Assembly: GCF_000235485.1 (NCBI RefSeq)
Contig: NZ_JH378888.1
Coordinates: forward strand, 52,059-105,275
Reading direction: 5' to 3'
Length of the DNA stretch: 53,217 nucleotides
DNA from: Streptococcus sp. oral taxon 058 str. F0407
Lineage (GTDB): Bacteria; Bacillota; Bacilli; Lactobacillales; Streptococcaceae
Part shown: piece by piece, positions 1 to 9,870 of the stretch
Position numbering within the stretch: the stretch's first letter is position 1
How the letters are laid out: the number at the start of each line of letters is the position of its first letter
The notes under the pieces: generated by a model
The model's database searches: none
Seen by the model: only the letters and a program-made list of their open reading frames with translations
Told to the model about the DNA's origin: nothing
Translations under genes and position numbers: made by a program

Positions 1-1
1 C

Positions 2-1456
2 TTTATCGTGGCTGTTACGGCTTGTACAACAGGAATCGCCCATACTTACATGGCCCAAGAAGCCCTTCAAAAAGTGGCGGCTGAAATGGGGGTTGGAATC
101 AAGGTTGAAACCAACGGTGCTAGCGGTGTTGGTAACCAACTAACTGCGGAGGACATCCGTAAGGCTAAAGCAGTTATCATCGCAGCAGACAAGGCGGTTG
201 AGATGGATCGTTTCGATGGTAAACCGTTGATCAATCGTCCAGTTGCAGACGGTATCCGTAAAACAGAAGAATTGATCAACTTGGCTCTTTCGGGAGATGC
301 TGAAGTTTATCATGCGGCTAATGGGGCAAAAGCTACAACAGCATCTAATGAAAAACAAAGTATCGGTGGTGCTTTCTACAAACACTTGATGAGTGGTGTT
401 TCTCAAATGTTGCCATTCGTTATTGGTGGTGGTATCATGATTGCCCTTGCTTTCTTGATTGACGGAGCTTTGGGTGTGCCACAAGATAGTCTTGGCAATC
501 TCGGATCCTACCATGAGCTAGCTTCAATGTTCATGAAAATTGGTGGAGCAGCCTTTGGCTTGATGCTTCCAGTCTTTGCAGGATATGTTGCCTACTCTAT
601 CGCTGAAAAACCAGGTTTGGTAGCTGGTTTTGTGGCTGGTGCCATTGCTAAAGAAGGTTTTGCCTTTGGTAAAATCCCTTACGCTGCAGGTGGTGAGGCA
701 ACTTCAACTCTTGCGGGAGTCTCATCTGGTTTCCTAGGTGCTCTTGTTGGTGGATTTATCGCAGGTGCCTTGGTTCTTGCTATCAAGAAATACGTTAAAG
801 TTCCTCGTTCACTTGAAGGTGCTAAATCAATCCTTCTCTTGCCACTTCTTGGGACAATTTTGACAGGATTTGTCATGCTGGCTGTCAACATTCCAATGGC
901 AGCAATCAACACTGCCATGAATGATTTCCTAGGTGGTCTTGGAGGAGGATCAGCTGTCCTTCTCGGTATCGTTCTTGGTGGTATGATGGCTGTTGATATG
1001 GGTGGACCTGTCAATAAAGCAGCCTATGTCTTTGGTACAGGTACGCTTGCAGCGACTGTTTCTTCAGGTGGTTCTGTAGCCATGGCAGCAGTTATGGCTG
1101 GAGGAATGGTGCCACCACTTGCTATCTTTGTCGCAACCCTCCTCTTTAAAAATAAATTTACCAAAGAAGAACGCAACTCTGGTTTGACAAACATCATCAT
1201 GGGCTTGTCATTTATCACTGAGGGAGCAATTCCGTTTGGTGCAGCCGACCCAGCTCGTGCTATCCCAAGCTTTATCCTTGGTTCTGCAGTAGCAGGCGGA
1301 CTCGTTGGTCTTGCTGGTATCAAACTCATGGCACCACACGGAGGAATCTTCGTTATCGCCCTAACTTCAAATGCCCTACTTTACCTAGTCTTTGTCTTGA
1401 TTGGAGCAATCGTAAGTGGTGTGGTTTATGGTTACCTACGCAAACCACAAGCATAA
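2..1456 (+). CDS. fruA: Fructose-specific PTS transporter EIIBC part (FruA), 5'-truncated
   Basis: This is the downstream part of a fructose phosphotransferase permease, which takes up fructose and phosphorylates it using HPr~P. The frame is open to the left window edge, so the true start lies outside. The visible protein begins in the fructose EIIB domain: [14 protein letters not shown] contains the cysteine that is phosphorylated. A low-complexity linker follows (about residues 95-120), then a full EIIC membrane domain with many Gly/Ala-rich helices, ending GYLRKPQA. In streptococci FruA is usually an EIIABC protein of about 650 residues, third gene of fruR-fruK-fruA; the EIIA part would lie upstream. 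A terminator follows closely, so this is probably the operon end. Confidence 0.93.
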   Translation, partial: FIVAVTACTTGIAHTYMAQEALQKVAAEMGVGIKVETNGASGVGNQLTAEDIRKAKAVIIAADKAVEMDRFDGKPLINRPVADGIRKTEELINLALSGDAEVYHAANGAKATTASNEKQSIGGAFYKHLMSGVSQMLPFVIGGGIMIALAFLIDGALGVPQDSLGNLGSYHELASMFMKIGGAAFGLMLPVFAGYVAYSIAEKPGLVAGFVAGAIAKEGFAFGKIPYAAGGEATSTLAGVSSGFLGALVGGFIAGALVLAIKKYVKVPRSLEGAKSILLLPLLGTILTGFVMLAVNIPMAAINTAMNDFLGGLGGGSAVLLGIVLGGMMAVDMGGPVNKAAYVFGTGTLAATVSSGGSVAMAAVMAGGMVPPLAIFVATLLFKNKFTKEERNSGLTNIIMGLSFITEGAIPFGAADPARAIPSFILGSAVAGGLVGLAGIKLMAPHGGIFVIALTSNALLYLVFVLIGAIVSGVVYGYLRKPQA

Positions 1457-1471
1457 AAAGGATCAGAATAG

Positions 1472-1500
1472 AAAGATTGTTACCATTTGGTGCAATCTTT
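1472..1500 (+). terminator. Intrinsic terminator of the fru operon
   Basis: AAAGATTG pairs with CAATCTTT, with an inner ACCA/TGGT pairing, and a T-rich run (TTCTCTTTT) follows. It lies 16 bases after the fruA stop and upstream of the ftsK promoter, so it separates the two units. Confidence 0.75.
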
Positions 1501-1530
1501 TTCTCTTTTCGAAATGGCTGTGAAATATGG

Positions 1531-1536
1531 TATAAT
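1531..1536 (+). promoter_or_regulatory. Extended -10 promoter of ftsK
   Basis: TGGTATAAT is a perfect extended -10 (TGnTATAAT). The best -35 (TTCGAA near 1508) is weak, as is common with extended -10 sites. The -10 ends only 6 bases before the ftsK ATG, so the expected transcription start falls at or next to the A of ATG. Confidence 0.65.
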
Positions 1537-1542
1537 AGAAGA

Positions 1543-3840
1543 ATGGCAAACAAGAATACTACAAAAACAAGACGGAGACCGTCTAAAGCAGAACTTGAAA
1601 GAAAACAGGCTATCCAGAGGATGTTGATTTCCTTAGGGATTGCCTTATTATTGATTATTGCGGCTCTCAAACTCGGTGCAGCTGGTATCACTCTTTACAA
1701 TCTCATTCGACTGTTGGTTGGAAGTTTGGCCTATGTGGCCATTGGTGCCCTCCTCATTTATCTTTTTCTTTTTAAATGGATCCGCAAGCAGGAGGGGCTT
1801 CTGTCAGGGTTTCTCTGTATCTTTGCTGGTCTACTCTTAATTTTTGAGGCCTATCTTGTCTGGAAATTTGGTTTGGAGCAGGCAGTTCTAAAAGGGACCT
1901 TATCTCAAGTTATGACGGACCTTACTGGTATGCGGGTGACTAGTTTTGCTGGTGGAGGCCTGCTTGGTGTCGGACTTTATATCCCCATAGCCTTTCTTTT
2001 TTCAAATATAGGCTCTTACTTTATTGGGGTTCTCTTGATTCTAGTTGGGGCACTCTTAGTTAGTCCTTGGTCTATTTACGATGTTGCAGCCTTTATTGGT
2101 GCTCAGTTCAGATCCTTCATGGAAAAACAGGAACAGAGAAAACAGGAACGCTTCATCAAGAGAGAAGAAGAGAAGGCTCGTCAAGAAGCTGCCAGAATTC
2201 AGAGAGAACAAGAAGAGCTGGATGCGCTGCCGCTTCCTCCTGTAGACTCTGAAACTGGAGAAATCTTATCAGAAGTACCAGTCTACGATCCCCCCCCAAT
2301 TCCTGAGGAGGAATGGAATGAACCCGAGATTATCCTCCCTCAAGCTGACTTTGACGTTCCAGATGTGGAAGAAGACTTTGAGGATGAAGAGGTGCAGGTT
2401 GATTTTTCTACCAAAGAAGCTCTCGAATACAAGCTACCAAGCTTGCAACTCTTTGCGCCAGATAAACCCAAAGATCAGTCCAAGGAAAAGAAGATTGTTC
2501 GAGAAAATATCAAAATCCTAGAAGAAACCTTTGCTAGTTTTGGTATCAAGGTGACGGTTGAACGAGCTGAAATTGGACCATCAGTAACCAAGTATGAAGT
2601 CAAGCCAGCAGTTGGTGTACGGGTTAATCGCATTTCCAATCTGGCAGATGACCTAGCGCTAGCTCTAGCTGCCAAGGATGTTCGGATTGAAGCTCCGATC
2701 CCTGGGAAATCCTTAGTTGGAATTGAAGTGCCCAACTCTGAGATTGCGACTGTTTCCTTCCGTGAACTCTGGGAACAGTCTCAGACTAAACCAGAAAATC
2801 TCCTCGAAATCCCTCTAGGGAAGGCTGTCAATGGAACGGCTCGCACCTTTGACCTTTCCAAGATGCCCCACCTACTCGTTGCAGGTTCGACGGGATCTGG
2901 TAAGTCAGTCGCAGTTAACGGTATTATCGCGAGCATTCTGATGAAAGCAAGACCCGACCAGGTCAAGTTTATGATGGTCGATCCTAAGATGGTTGAGTTA
3001 TCGGTTTACAATGACATTCCTCATCTTTTGATTCCAGTTGTAACCAATCCACGCAAGGCTAGCAAGGCCCTGCAAAAGGTTGTGGATGAGATGGAAAACC
3101 GTTATGAACTCTTTGCTAAGGTTGGTGTGCGAAATATCGCTGGTTACAATGCTAAGGTCGAGGAATTTAATAGCCAATCCGAGTACAAACAAGTACCGCT
3201 GCCTTTGATTGTTGTCATTGTAGACGAGTTGGCTGACCTCATGATGGTGGCCAGCAAAGAAGTGGAAGATGCCATCATTCGTCTTGGACAGAAGGCGCGT
3301 GCTGCAGGGATTCATATGATTCTCGCAACGCAACGCCCGTCCGTTGATGTCATCTCTGGTCTCATCAAGGCCAATGTCCCATCTCGTGTAGCTTTTGCAG
3401 TTTCATCAGGTACTGATTCACGAACCATCTTGGATGAAAATGGGGCAGAAAAACTGCTTGGTCGAGGAGATATGCTCTTTAAACCAATTGATGAAAATCA
3501 CCCAGTCCGCCTGCAAGGATCCTTTATCTCGGATGATGATGTTGAACGCATCGTAAATTTCATCAAGGCTCAGGCGGATGCGGACTACGATGAAAGCTTT
3601 GACCCGGGAGATGTTCCTGAAAATGAAGGAGATTTCTCTGATGGTGAAGCTGGCGGCGATCCGCTCTTTGAAGAAGCTAAGGCTCTGGTTATCGAGACGC
3701 AGAAAGCTAGTGCTTCTATGATTCAGCGTCGTTTGTCTGTTGGATTTAACCGTGCGACCCGCCTTATGGAAGAACTCGAAATGGCGGGTGTTATCGGTCC
3801 AGCTGAAGGAACCAAACCACGAAAAGTATTGCAACAATAA
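1543..3840 (+). CDS. ftsK: DNA translocase FtsK/SpoIIIE
   Basis: This septal DNA pump clears and sorts chromosome termini during division. From the ATG at 1543 the protein has 765 residues. It starts with a basic segment ([11 protein letters not shown]), then about four membrane helices (residues ~28-180), an acidic/proline-rich linker with a coiled-coil-like stretch of Q, E and R (~190-320), and the RecA-type motor with Walker A GSTGSGKS (~residue 450) and Walker [11 protein letters not shown]. The C-terminal gamma winged helix ([20 protein letters not shown]) reads polarity sequences. The frame extends 22 codons upstream, but that segment overlaps the promoter and fru terminator, so I reject the earlier start. 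No good ribosome binding site precedes the ATG, consistent with a leaderless message. Confidence 0.95.
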   Translation: MANKNTTKTRRRPSKAELERKQAIQRMLISLGIALLLIIAALKLGAAGITLYNLIRLLVGSLAYVAIGALLIYLFLFKWIRKQEGLLSGFLCIFAGLLLIFEAYLVWKFGLEQAVLKGTLSQVMTDLTGMRVTSFAGGGLLGVGLYIPIAFLFSNIGSYFIGVLLILVGALLVSPWSIYDVAAFIGAQFRSFMEKQEQRKQERFIKREEEKARQEAARIQREQEELDALPLPPVDSETGEILSEVPVYDPPPIPEEEWNEPEIILPQADFDVPDVEEDFEDEEVQVDFSTKEALEYKLPSLQLFAPDKPKDQSKEKKIVRENIKILEETFASFGIKVTVERAEIGPSVTKYEVKPAVGVRVNRISNLADDLALALAAKDVRIEAPIPGKSLVGIEVPNSEIATVSFRELWEQSQTKPENLLEIPLGKAVNGTARTFDLSKMPHLLVAGSTGSGKSVAVNGIIASILMKARPDQVKFMMVDPKMVELSVYNDIPHLLIPVVTNPRKASKALQKVVDEMENRYELFAKVGVRNIAGYNAKVEEFNSQSEYKQVPLPLIVVIVDELADLMMVASKEVEDAIIRLGQKARAAGIHMILATQRPSVDVISGLIKANVPSRVAFAVSSGTDSRTILDENGAEKLLGRGDMLFKPIDENHPVRLQGSFISDDDVERIVNFIKAQADADYDESFDPGDVPENEGDFSDGEAGGDPLFEEAKALVIETQKASASMIQRRLSVGFNRATRLMEELEMAGVIGPAEGTKPRKVLQQ

Positions 3841-3877
3841 AAAATAGCTTCTTTCCAAATCTGGAAGGAAGCTATTT
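3841..3877. terminator. Bidirectional terminator between ftsK and the convergent small gene
   Basis: AAAATAGCTTC...GAAGCTATTTT with an inner TTTCC/GGAAG pairing forms a long stem with A and T runs on both sides, so it can serve both converging genes. Confidence 0.85.
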
Positions 3878-3883
3878 TAGCAG

Positions 3884-4309
3884 TTATTGACTGTTTTTAT
3901 TTTCTGAATTCGTCGTATTTGACTGTGTTCCGCTATCGCTTGTTTCTTTATTTGTAGAGGGAGTGGAAGAGTCCTGAGTTGTTGTTTTCTTATCTTCTTT
4001 TTGCTCCTCTTTCTTGTTGGATTGAGAAGTTTCTTCCTGCGAAGTATTTTCTTTGGTAGAAGTGTTGTCCTTGTTAGGTGTAGTATTCTCCTGAGGGGAT
4101 TCTTTTTGGATTTCTTTGACGACAGTTGTTTGAGTTGTCGTAGGTTCCCTTTTGTTGTTTTTATTATTATCCATGGCGTTCATGATAGTGATAGTAGCGG
4201 TGATCAGACCAAGGATACTACCGATGGTAGCAATCGTTTTTTGAAAGACAGTGAATCCTTTTTTGATGTGTTCTGTTTTTGGTTTTGAAGTTCTACGATA
4301 GTTAGACAT
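3884..4309 (-). CDS. Small single-pass membrane protein with Thr/Asn/Glu-rich tail
   Basis: This 141-residue protein has a short basic cytoplasmic start (MSNYRRTSKPKTEHIKKG), one hydrophobic helix at about residues 24-45 (TIATIGSILGLITATITIMN), and then a ~95-residue tail made almost only of T, N, S, K, E, Q and D. Charge distribution suggests the tail is outside the cell, like a spacer that crosses or touches the wall. No LPxTG motif or catalytic domain is visible. The start has a good site (AAAGGAGAG) and a TATAAT upstream (4334-4339 on the minus strand). I do not recognise a function. It is divergent from the cysteine desulfurase gene and convergent with ftsK. Confidence 0.75.
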   Translation of the reverse strand: MSNYRRTSKPKTEHIKKGFTVFQKTIATIGSILGLITATITIMNAMDNNKNNKREPTTTQTTVVKEIQKESPQENTTPNKDNTSTKENTSQEETSQSNKKEEQKEDKKTTTQDSSTPSTNKETSDSGTQSNTTNSENKNSQ

Positions 4310-4385
4310 GATACTCTCCTTTGATTATGATTTATTATACCTCATTTCTTTAAAAAAATCTTAAAAAAAGAGAAACTTCCCTTTC

Positions 4386-4414
4386 TTGTCGCAGGTCTCT
4401 TTTCGTGATACAAT
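4386..4414 (+). promoter_or_regulatory. Promoter of the cysteine desulfurase-thiI unit
   Basis: TTGTCG (4386-4391), a 17-base spacer, then TACAAT (4409-4414) preceded by TGA, giving an extended -10. Confidence 0.7.
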
Positions 4415-4446
4415 AGAAGAAGTGATTTTAGAAAGCGTGAGAAAAC

Positions 4447-5589
4447 ATGATCTACTTTGATAATTCGGCGACAACCAAACCTTATCCTGAAGCTCTAGAG
4501 ACCTATATGCAGGTCGCTTCGAAAATTGTAGGAAATCCTTCTAGTCTCCATCGTTTGGGAGACCAGGCAACACGAATTTTAGATGCTTCCCGGCAGCAAA
4601 TTGCAGATTTGATTGGCAAGAAAAGCGATGAAATCTTCTTTACATCTGGTGGGACAGAAGGGGATAACTGGGTCATCAAGGGTGTGGCCTTTGAAAAAGC
4701 CCAGTTTGGCAAGCACATCATCGTATCAGCTATTGAGCATCCAGCGGTCAAGGAGTCAGCCCTCTGGATGAAAAGTCAAGGTTTTGAGGTGGATATTGCC
4801 CCAGTTGATGAGAAAGGATTTGTAGATGTCAAGGCTCTAGCAAGTTTGATTCGATCAGATACGACCCTCGTTTCGGTCATGGCAGTAAACAATGAAATCG
4901 GCTCTATCCAGCCTATTCAAGCTATTTCAGAACTTTTAGCTGATAAACCAACCATTTCCTTCCACGTTGATGCAGTTCAAGCACTTGCTAAAATTCCAAC
5001 TGAAAAGTATCTGACGAATCGAGTGGATTTTGCGACCTTCTCGAGTCATAAGTTCCACGGTGTCAGAGGTGTTGGTTTTGTTTATATCAAGTCTGGCAAG
5101 AAGATTACGCCTCTATTGACTGGTGGTGGTCAAGAGGGGGACTATCGTTCGACAACTGAAAATGTGGCAGGGATTGCAGCGACAGCCAAGGCTCTCCGTT
5201 TGTCTATGGAAAAGCTGGATCTCTTTACTAGTAAGACTGGCCAGATGAAGGAAGTTATCCGTCAAGCTCTTCTTGAATATCCAGACATCTTTGTCTTTTC
5301 AGATGTGAAAGACTTTGCCCCTCATATCCTGACTTTTGGGATTAAGGGTGTTCGTGGAGAAGTTATCGTTCACGCCTTTGAAGACTATGATATTTTCATT
5401 TCCACAACCTCTGCTTGTTCGTCCAAAGCAGGAAAACCTGCTGGAACTTTGATTGCCATGGGAGTGGACAAGGATAAGGCCCAGTCAGCAGTTCGTCTCA
5501 GTCTAGACCTAGAAAATGACATGAGTCAAGTTGAGCAATTTTTGACCAAGCTAAAATTAATTTACAATCAAACTAGAAAAGTAAGATAG
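4447..5589 (+). CDS. Cysteine desulfurase (NifS/IscS-like), partner of ThiI
   Basis: This PLP enzyme takes sulfur from cysteine as an enzyme-bound persulfide. The 380-residue protein starts [12 protein letters not shown], typical of the family. The PLP lysine is in SSHKFHG (K202), and the sulfur-carrying cysteine is C324 in TTSACSSK on a short loop. ThiI follows 8 bases later in the same unit, so the likely main job is sulfur supply for tRNA 4-thiouridine, with no iron-sulfur scaffold gene beside it. A role as a general IscS cannot be excluded. Confidence 0.93.
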   Translation: MIYFDNSATTKPYPEALETYMQVASKIVGNPSSLHRLGDQATRILDASRQQIADLIGKKSDEIFFTSGGTEGDNWVIKGVAFEKAQFGKHIIVSAIEHPAVKESALWMKSQGFEVDIAPVDEKGFVDVKALASLIRSDTTLVSVMAVNNEIGSIQPIQAISELLADKPTISFHVDAVQALAKIPTEKYLTNRVDFATFSSHKFHGVRGVGFVYIKSGKKITPLLTGGGQEGDYRSTTENVAGIAATAKALRLSMEKLDLFTSKTGQMKEVIRQALLEYPDIFVFSDVKDFAPHILTFGIKGVRGEVIVHAFEDYDIFISTTSACSSKAGKPAGTLIAMGVDKDKAQSAVRLSLDLENDMSQVEQFLTKLKLIYNQTRKVR

Positions 5590-5597
5590 GAGCATTC

Positions 5598-6812
5598 ATG
5601 CAATATTCAGAAATTATGATTCGCTACGGTGAGCTTTCAACCAAGGGAAAAAATCGGATGCGTTTCATCAATAAACTTCGCAATAACATTTCAGACGTTT
5701 TGTCCATCTATCCCCAAGTCAAGGTAACCGCTGATCGCGACCGTGCCCATGCTTATCTAAACGGAGCGGATTATACAGCGGTAGCAACATCACTCAAACA
5801 AGTTTTCGGAATTCAAAATTTTTCTCCAGTATATAAGGTTGAAAAGTCTGTTGAAAATCTCAAATCTGCCGTCCAAGAGATTATGAAAGATATCTACAAG
5901 GAAGGCATGACCTTTAAGATTTCTAGTAAGCGTAGCGACCACAACTTTGAGTTGGACAGTCGTGAACTTAACCAAACCCTTGGTGGTGCTGTTTTTGAAG
6001 CTATTTCAACTATTCAAGCCCAAATGAAAAATCCTGATATCACACTTCAGGTGGAGATTCGTGAGGAAGCAGCCTATCTTTCTTATGAAACTATTCGCGG
6101 AGCAGGTGGTTTGCCAGTGGGAACTTCTGGTAAGGGGATGCTCATGTTGTCAGGTGGCATTGACTCACCTGTAGCAGGTTATCTAGCTCTCAAGCGTGGA
6201 GTGGATATCGAGGCGGTTCACTTTGCTAGTCCACCTTATACTAGTCCCGGTGCCCTCAAGAAAGCGCAGGACTTGACTCGTAAATTGACCAAGTTTGGGG
6301 GTAATATCCAATTTATCGAAGTGCCTTTCACTGAGATTCAAGAGGAAATCAAGGCTAAAGCGCCAGAAGCCTACCTCATGACCTTGACGCGTCGCTTTAT
6401 GATGCGCATTACCGACCGTATTCGTGAAGTGAGAAAGGGTTTGGTCATTATCAATGGGGAAAGCCTTGGCCAAGTAGCTAGCCAGACCTTGGAAAGCATG
6501 CAGGCTATCAACGCTGTGACCAACACTCCTATCATTCGCCCTGTGGTTACTATGGACAAGTTGGAAATCATTGACATCGCTCAGGAAATTGATACCTTTG
6601 AAATTTCAATCCAGCCTTTTGAGGACTGCTGTACGATTTTTGCACCTGACCGTCCTAAGACCAATCCTAAGATAGAAAATGCTGAGCAGTATGAAAAACG
6701 GATGGATGTTGAAGGTTTGGTTGAGCGAGCAGTGGCAGGGATTATGATCACTAAGATCACACCTCAAGCTGAAAAAGATGCTGTGGATGAGTTGATTGAC
6801 AATCTCCTCTAA
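5598..6812 (+). CDS. thiI: tRNA 4-thiouridine sulfurtransferase ThiI
   Basis: ThiI adenylates U8 of tRNA and replaces the oxygen with sulfur delivered by the desulfurase encoded just upstream. The 404-residue protein has an N-terminal ferredoxin-like/THUMP region (to ~165), then a PP-loop ATP pyrophosphatase domain with SGGIDSP at about residue 186, and a conserved Cys pair in [10 protein letters not shown] near residue 343. The C-terminal rhodanese domain of the E. coli protein is absent, as is usual in Gram-positives. The start follows AGGAGCATTC. Confidence 0.95.
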   Translation: MQYSEIMIRYGELSTKGKNRMRFINKLRNNISDVLSIYPQVKVTADRDRAHAYLNGADYTAVATSLKQVFGIQNFSPVYKVEKSVENLKSAVQEIMKDIYKEGMTFKISSKRSDHNFELDSRELNQTLGGAVFEAISTIQAQMKNPDITLQVEIREEAAYLSYETIRGAGGLPVGTSGKGMLMLSGGIDSPVAGYLALKRGVDIEAVHFASPPYTSPGALKKAQDLTRKLTKFGGNIQFIEVPFTEIQEEIKAKAPEAYLMTLTRRFMMRITDRIREVRKGLVIINGESLGQVASQTLESMQAINAVTNTPIIRPVVTMDKLEIIDIAQEIDTFEISIQPFEDCCTIFAPDRPKTNPKIENAEQYEKRMDVEGLVERAVAGIMITKITPQAEKDAVDELIDNLL

Positions 6813-6847
6813 TCAGAAAAATCAGAAGAATTTAGAATATTAAATGA

Positions 6848-6892
6848 GAAAAGTTAGTTATTTATCCTTAAAATGGACAATTACTGACTTTT
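6848..6892 (+). terminator. Probable terminator after thiI
   Basis: AAAAGTTAGT can pair with ACTGACTTTT (one G-U), followed by a T-rich stretch. The loop is long (~25 bases), so this is less certain than others in the window. Its 3' arm overlaps the -35 region of the next promoter. Confidence 0.45.
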
Positions 6893-6913
6893 TTTCTATT
6901 TTTATGGTATAAT
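6884..6913 (+). promoter_or_regulatory. Promoter of the esterase/ATP-grasp operon
   Basis: CTGACT (6884-6889), 18-base spacer, TATAAT (6908-6913) with TGG in front (extended -10). Confidence 0.65.
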
Positions 6914-6948
6914 GAGATAAAATTTTGAATATAGAGAGTTTTCTGACA

Positions 6949-7773
6949 ATGAATCATTCCTACTTTTACTTAAAAATGAAAGAACACAAACTCAAGGTTC
7001 CTTATACAGGAAAAGAGCGTCGTGTGCGTGTTCTTCTGCCTAAGGATTACGAGAAAGACACAGACCGTTTTTACCCTGTTGTTTATTTTCATGACGGGCA
7101 AAATGTCTTTTACAGTAAGGAGTCTTATATCGGACACTCTTGGAAAATTATTCCAGCCATTAAGCGGAACCCTGACATCAGCCGCATGATCGTTGTAGCC
7201 ATCGACAATGATGGGTTGGGGCGGATGCATGAGTACGCGGCTTGGAAATTCCAAGAATCTCCTATTCCAGGGCAGCAGTTTGGCGGTAAGGGTGTGGAGT
7301 ATGCCGAGTTTGTCATGGAAGTGGTCAAGCCTTTTATCGATGAAACCTACCGTACCAAAGCTGATCGACAGCATACGGCTATGATTGGCTCTTCACTAGG
7401 AGGCAATATTACCCAGTTTATCGGATTAGAGTACCAAGACCGAATTGGTTGTCTAGGTGTCTTCTCATCTGCTAACTGGCTCCACCAAGAAGCCTTTAAT
7501 CGCTACATCGAGCGCAAGAAACTATTGTCTGAACAACGTATTTTTATCTATGTTGGAACGGAAGAAGCGGATGATACGGACAAGACCCTGATGGCTGGCA
7601 ATATCAAGCAAGCCTATATCGACTCATCGCTTCGCTATTACCATGATTTGATTGCAGGTGGAGTACACTTGGATAATCTTGTCTTGAAGGTTCAGTCTGG
7701 TGCGATCCATAGTGAAATCCCTTGGTCGGAAAATTTACCAGACTGTCTTCGTTTTTTTGCAGAGAAATGGTAA
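6949..7773 (+). CDS. Alpha/beta-hydrolase of the esterase D / Fes-like family
   Basis: From the ATG at 6949 this is a 274-residue cytoplasmic protein with no signal peptide. The fold and motifs are those of putative esterases: a nucleophile elbow IGSSLGG near residue 147, a preceding VYFHDGQNVF segment, and a late histidine in GAIHSEIPW. An earlier TTG at 6925 is in frame but has no better ribosome site, so I prefer the ATG. It is the first gene of a three-gene unit with a second esterase and an ATP-grasp enzyme. The substrate is unknown; relatives include feruloyl-type and siderophore-type esterases, but the lack of a signal peptide argues for an intracellular ester or thioester. Confidence 0.85.
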   Translation: MNHSYFYLKMKEHKLKVPYTGKERRVRVLLPKDYEKDTDRFYPVVYFHDGQNVFYSKESYIGHSWKIIPAIKRNPDISRMIVVAIDNDGLGRMHEYAAWKFQESPIPGQQFGGKGVEYAEFVMEVVKPFIDETYRTKADRQHTAMIGSSLGGNITQFIGLEYQDRIGCLGVFSSANWLHQEAFNRYIERKKLLSEQRIFIYVGTEEADDTDKTLMAGNIKQAYIDSSLRYYHDLIAGGVHLDNLVLKVQSGAIHSEIPWSENLPDCLRFFAEKW

Positions 7774-7793
7774 GTTAGGAAAGGAGAAAGCCA

Positions 7794-8534
7794 ATGCATA
7801 TTGAACATCTTAGCCACTGGAGTGGTAACCTCAATCGTGAAATGTACCTCAACCGTTATGGACACGCTGGGATTCCAGTCGTGGTTTTTGCTTCATCTGG
7901 TGGCAGCCATAATGAATACTATGATTTTGGCATGATTGATGCCTGCGCTTCCTTTATCGAGGAGGGGCGTGTCCAGTTCTTTACTCTATCCAGTGTTGAC
8001 AGCGAGAGCTGGTTGGCTACTTGGAAAAATGGTCATGACCAAGCAGAGATGCACCGTGCCTACGAACGCTATGTGATTGAGGAGGCCATTCCTTTTATCA
8101 AGCATAAGACAGGTTGGTTTGATGGCATGATGACAACTGGTTGTTCGATGGGGGCTTACCATGCACTCAATTTCTTCCTCCAGCATCCAGATGTCTTTAC
8201 CAAGGTGATTGCCCTCAGTGGTGTTTATGACGCACGTTTCTTTGTTGGTGATTACTACAATGATGATGCTATTTACCAGAACTCGCCAGTAGATTATATC
8301 TGGAATCAGAATGACGGCTGGTTTATCGATCGTTACCGTCAGGCGGAGATTGTCGTCTGTACGGGTCTCGGTGCCTGGGAACAAGATGGTTTGCCTTCCT
8401 TCTACAAGCTGAAAGAAGCCTTTGACCAGAAACAAATTCCAGCCTGGTTTGCTGAATGGGGGCACGATGTCGCCCACGACTGGGAATGGTGGCGTAAACA
8501 AATGCCCTATTTTCTTGGACACCTGTACCTATAA
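7794..8534 (+). CDS. Second esterase-family alpha/beta-hydrolase
   Basis: This 246-residue protein has the nucleophile motif TGCSMGAYHA (~residues 115-124), an early VVVFASSGGSHNEYYD segment typical of the esterase family, and a late WGHDVAHDWEWW that carries the probable catalytic histidine. It starts behind AAAGGAGAAAGCC, 20 bases after the first esterase. The two proteins are only distantly alike, so this is not a recent tandem duplication. A product-processing role together with the ATP-grasp gene next door is likely, but the substrate cannot be told from sequence. Confidence 0.85.
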   Translation: MHIEHLSHWSGNLNREMYLNRYGHAGIPVVVFASSGGSHNEYYDFGMIDACASFIEEGRVQFFTLSSVDSESWLATWKNGHDQAEMHRAYERYVIEEAIPFIKHKTGWFDGMMTTGCSMGAYHALNFFLQHPDVFTKVIALSGVYDARFFVGDYYNDDAIYQNSPVDYIWNQNDGWFIDRYRQAEIVVCTGLGAWEQDGLPSFYKLKEAFDQKQIPAWFAEWGHDVAHDWEWWRKQMPYFLGHLYL

Positions 8535-8546
8535 AAGGAGTTGCCT

Positions 8547-9713
8547 ATGAATTACCTTGTTATTTCTCCCTACTATCCACAAAACTTCCAACAGTTTACC
8601 ATCGAGCTAGCCAATAAAGGTATCACAGTCTTGGGAATTGGTCAAGAACCTTACGAGCAACTGGATGAGCCTCTGCGCAATAGCCTGGCTGAGTATTTCC
8701 GTGTAGACAATCTTGAAAATATAGACGAAGTCAAGCGTGCGGTTGCCTTTCTTTTCTACAAGCATGGCCGAATTGACCGCATCGAGTCCCATAATGAATA
8801 CTGGTTAGAGCTAGACGCAGCACTCAGAGAACAATTCAATGTCTTTGGTGCCAAACCAGAGGATCTCAAAAAGACTAAGTTTAAGTCTGAAATGAAGAAA
8901 CTTTTCAAAAAAGCAGGTGTCCCTGTGGTACCTGGAGCTGTTATCCAGACGGAAGCAGATGTTGATAAAGCTATAAAAGAAATCGGCCTACCAATGATTG
9001 CCAAACCTGATAATGGAGTGGGAGCGGCTGCAACCTTTAAGCTTGAAAACCAAGCAGATGTGGACCGTTTCAAAGCAGAATGGGATCATTCAACCGTCTA
9101 TTTCTTTGAGAAATTTGTCACTTCCAGCGAAATCTGTACCTTCGACGGACTTGTGGACAAGGAGGGCAATATCGTCTTTTCAACGACTTTTGACTACGCC
9201 CATACACCACTGGATCTCATGCTTTACAAGATGGATAATGCCTATTATGTTCTTAAGGATATGGATCCAAAATTGCGTAAGTATGGTGAAGCCATTGTCA
9301 AAGAATTTGGCATGAAGGAGCGTTTCTTCCATATCGAATTCTTCCGTGAGGGAGATGACTATATCGCCATTGAGTACAACAATCGTCCTGCAGGTGGTTT
9401 TACCATTGATGTTTATAACTTTGCTCACTCCTTGGACCTCTATCGTGGCTATGCGGCTATTGTCGCAGGAGAGCCATTCCCTAGTTCATCTTTTGAACCC
9501 CTCTATTGCTTGGCGACTGCTCGGCGTTTAAGTTCTCATTATGTTTACTCAGAAGAGGAGTTACTAGCTAAATACCAAGGAGGTTTTAAGGCTAAGAAAA
9601 TCATGCCAGCAGCCTTTGCAGAGTTACAAGGAGATATTCTCTATATGTTGACAACTCCAAGTCGTGAGGAGCTGGATCAGATGATAGCAGACTTTGGTCA
9701 ACGTCAGGAGTAA
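8547..9713 (+). CDS. ATP-grasp domain protein (carbamoyl-phosphate-synthase-L-like ligase)
   Basis: The ATG at 8547 lies 6 bases after AAAAGGAG, so it is preferred over the in-frame TTG at 8541; the product has 388 residues. Residues ~1-95 form a pre-ATP-grasp Rossmann-like part (MNYLVISPYYPQNF). The ATP-grasp part follows, with GLPMIAKPDNGVGAAATF as the nucleotide loop and IEYNNRPAGGF carrying metal-binding Glu and Asn. Such enzymes join a carboxylate to an amine or thiol via an acyl phosphate. It ends the operon with the two esterases, which suggests a small make/cleave pathway for an amide or ester. No specific product is recognised. Confidence 0.85.
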   Translation: MNYLVISPYYPQNFQQFTIELANKGITVLGIGQEPYEQLDEPLRNSLAEYFRVDNLENIDEVKRAVAFLFYKHGRIDRIESHNEYWLELDAALREQFNVFGAKPEDLKKTKFKSEMKKLFKKAGVPVVPGAVIQTEADVDKAIKEIGLPMIAKPDNGVGAAATFKLENQADVDRFKAEWDHSTVYFFEKFVTSSEICTFDGLVDKEGNIVFSTTFDYAHTPLDLMLYKMDNAYYVLKDMDPKLRKYGEAIVKEFGMKERFFHIEFFREGDDYIAIEYNNRPAGGFTIDVYNFAHSLDLYRGYAAIVAGEPFPSSSFEPLYCLATARRLSSHYVYSEEELLAKYQGGFKAKKIMPAAFAELQGDILYMLTTPSREELDQMIADFGQRQE

Positions 9714-9714
9714 C

Positions 9715-9753
9715 GAAAGGGATGAAAGGAGTTTGACTTCTTTTGTCCTTTTC
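9715..9753 (+). terminator. Terminator after the ATP-grasp gene
   Basis: A 17-pair stem with four G-U pairs (GAAAGGGATG... with ...GTCCTTTTC) and a TTTGA loop begins 2 bases after the stop codon. The U run is inside the 3' arm rather than after it. Confidence 0.5.
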
Positions 9754-9804
9754 TTAAAGATAAGTTAAATAAAGCGTTTTCCAGAGATTCTTTTAGAAAA
9801 TCGG

Positions 9805-9833
9805 TTGCTAAAAGGCCTAAAAATTGATAGAAT
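9805..9833 (+). promoter_or_regulatory. Promoter of the aquaporin gene
   Basis: TTGCTA (9805-9810), exact 17-base spacer, TAGAAT (9828-9833). A ribosome site AAGGAG is at 9855-9860. Confidence 0.7.
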
Positions 9834-9870
9834 AAGGATTGTCTAAAAAAAATTAAGGAGAATCTATCAA

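Noticed and set aside
4001..4288. Long + strand reading frame opposite the small membrane protein
   Set aside because: It is the antisense of a low-complexity tail, has biased Phe/Leu content for that reason, and lacks a ribosome site.
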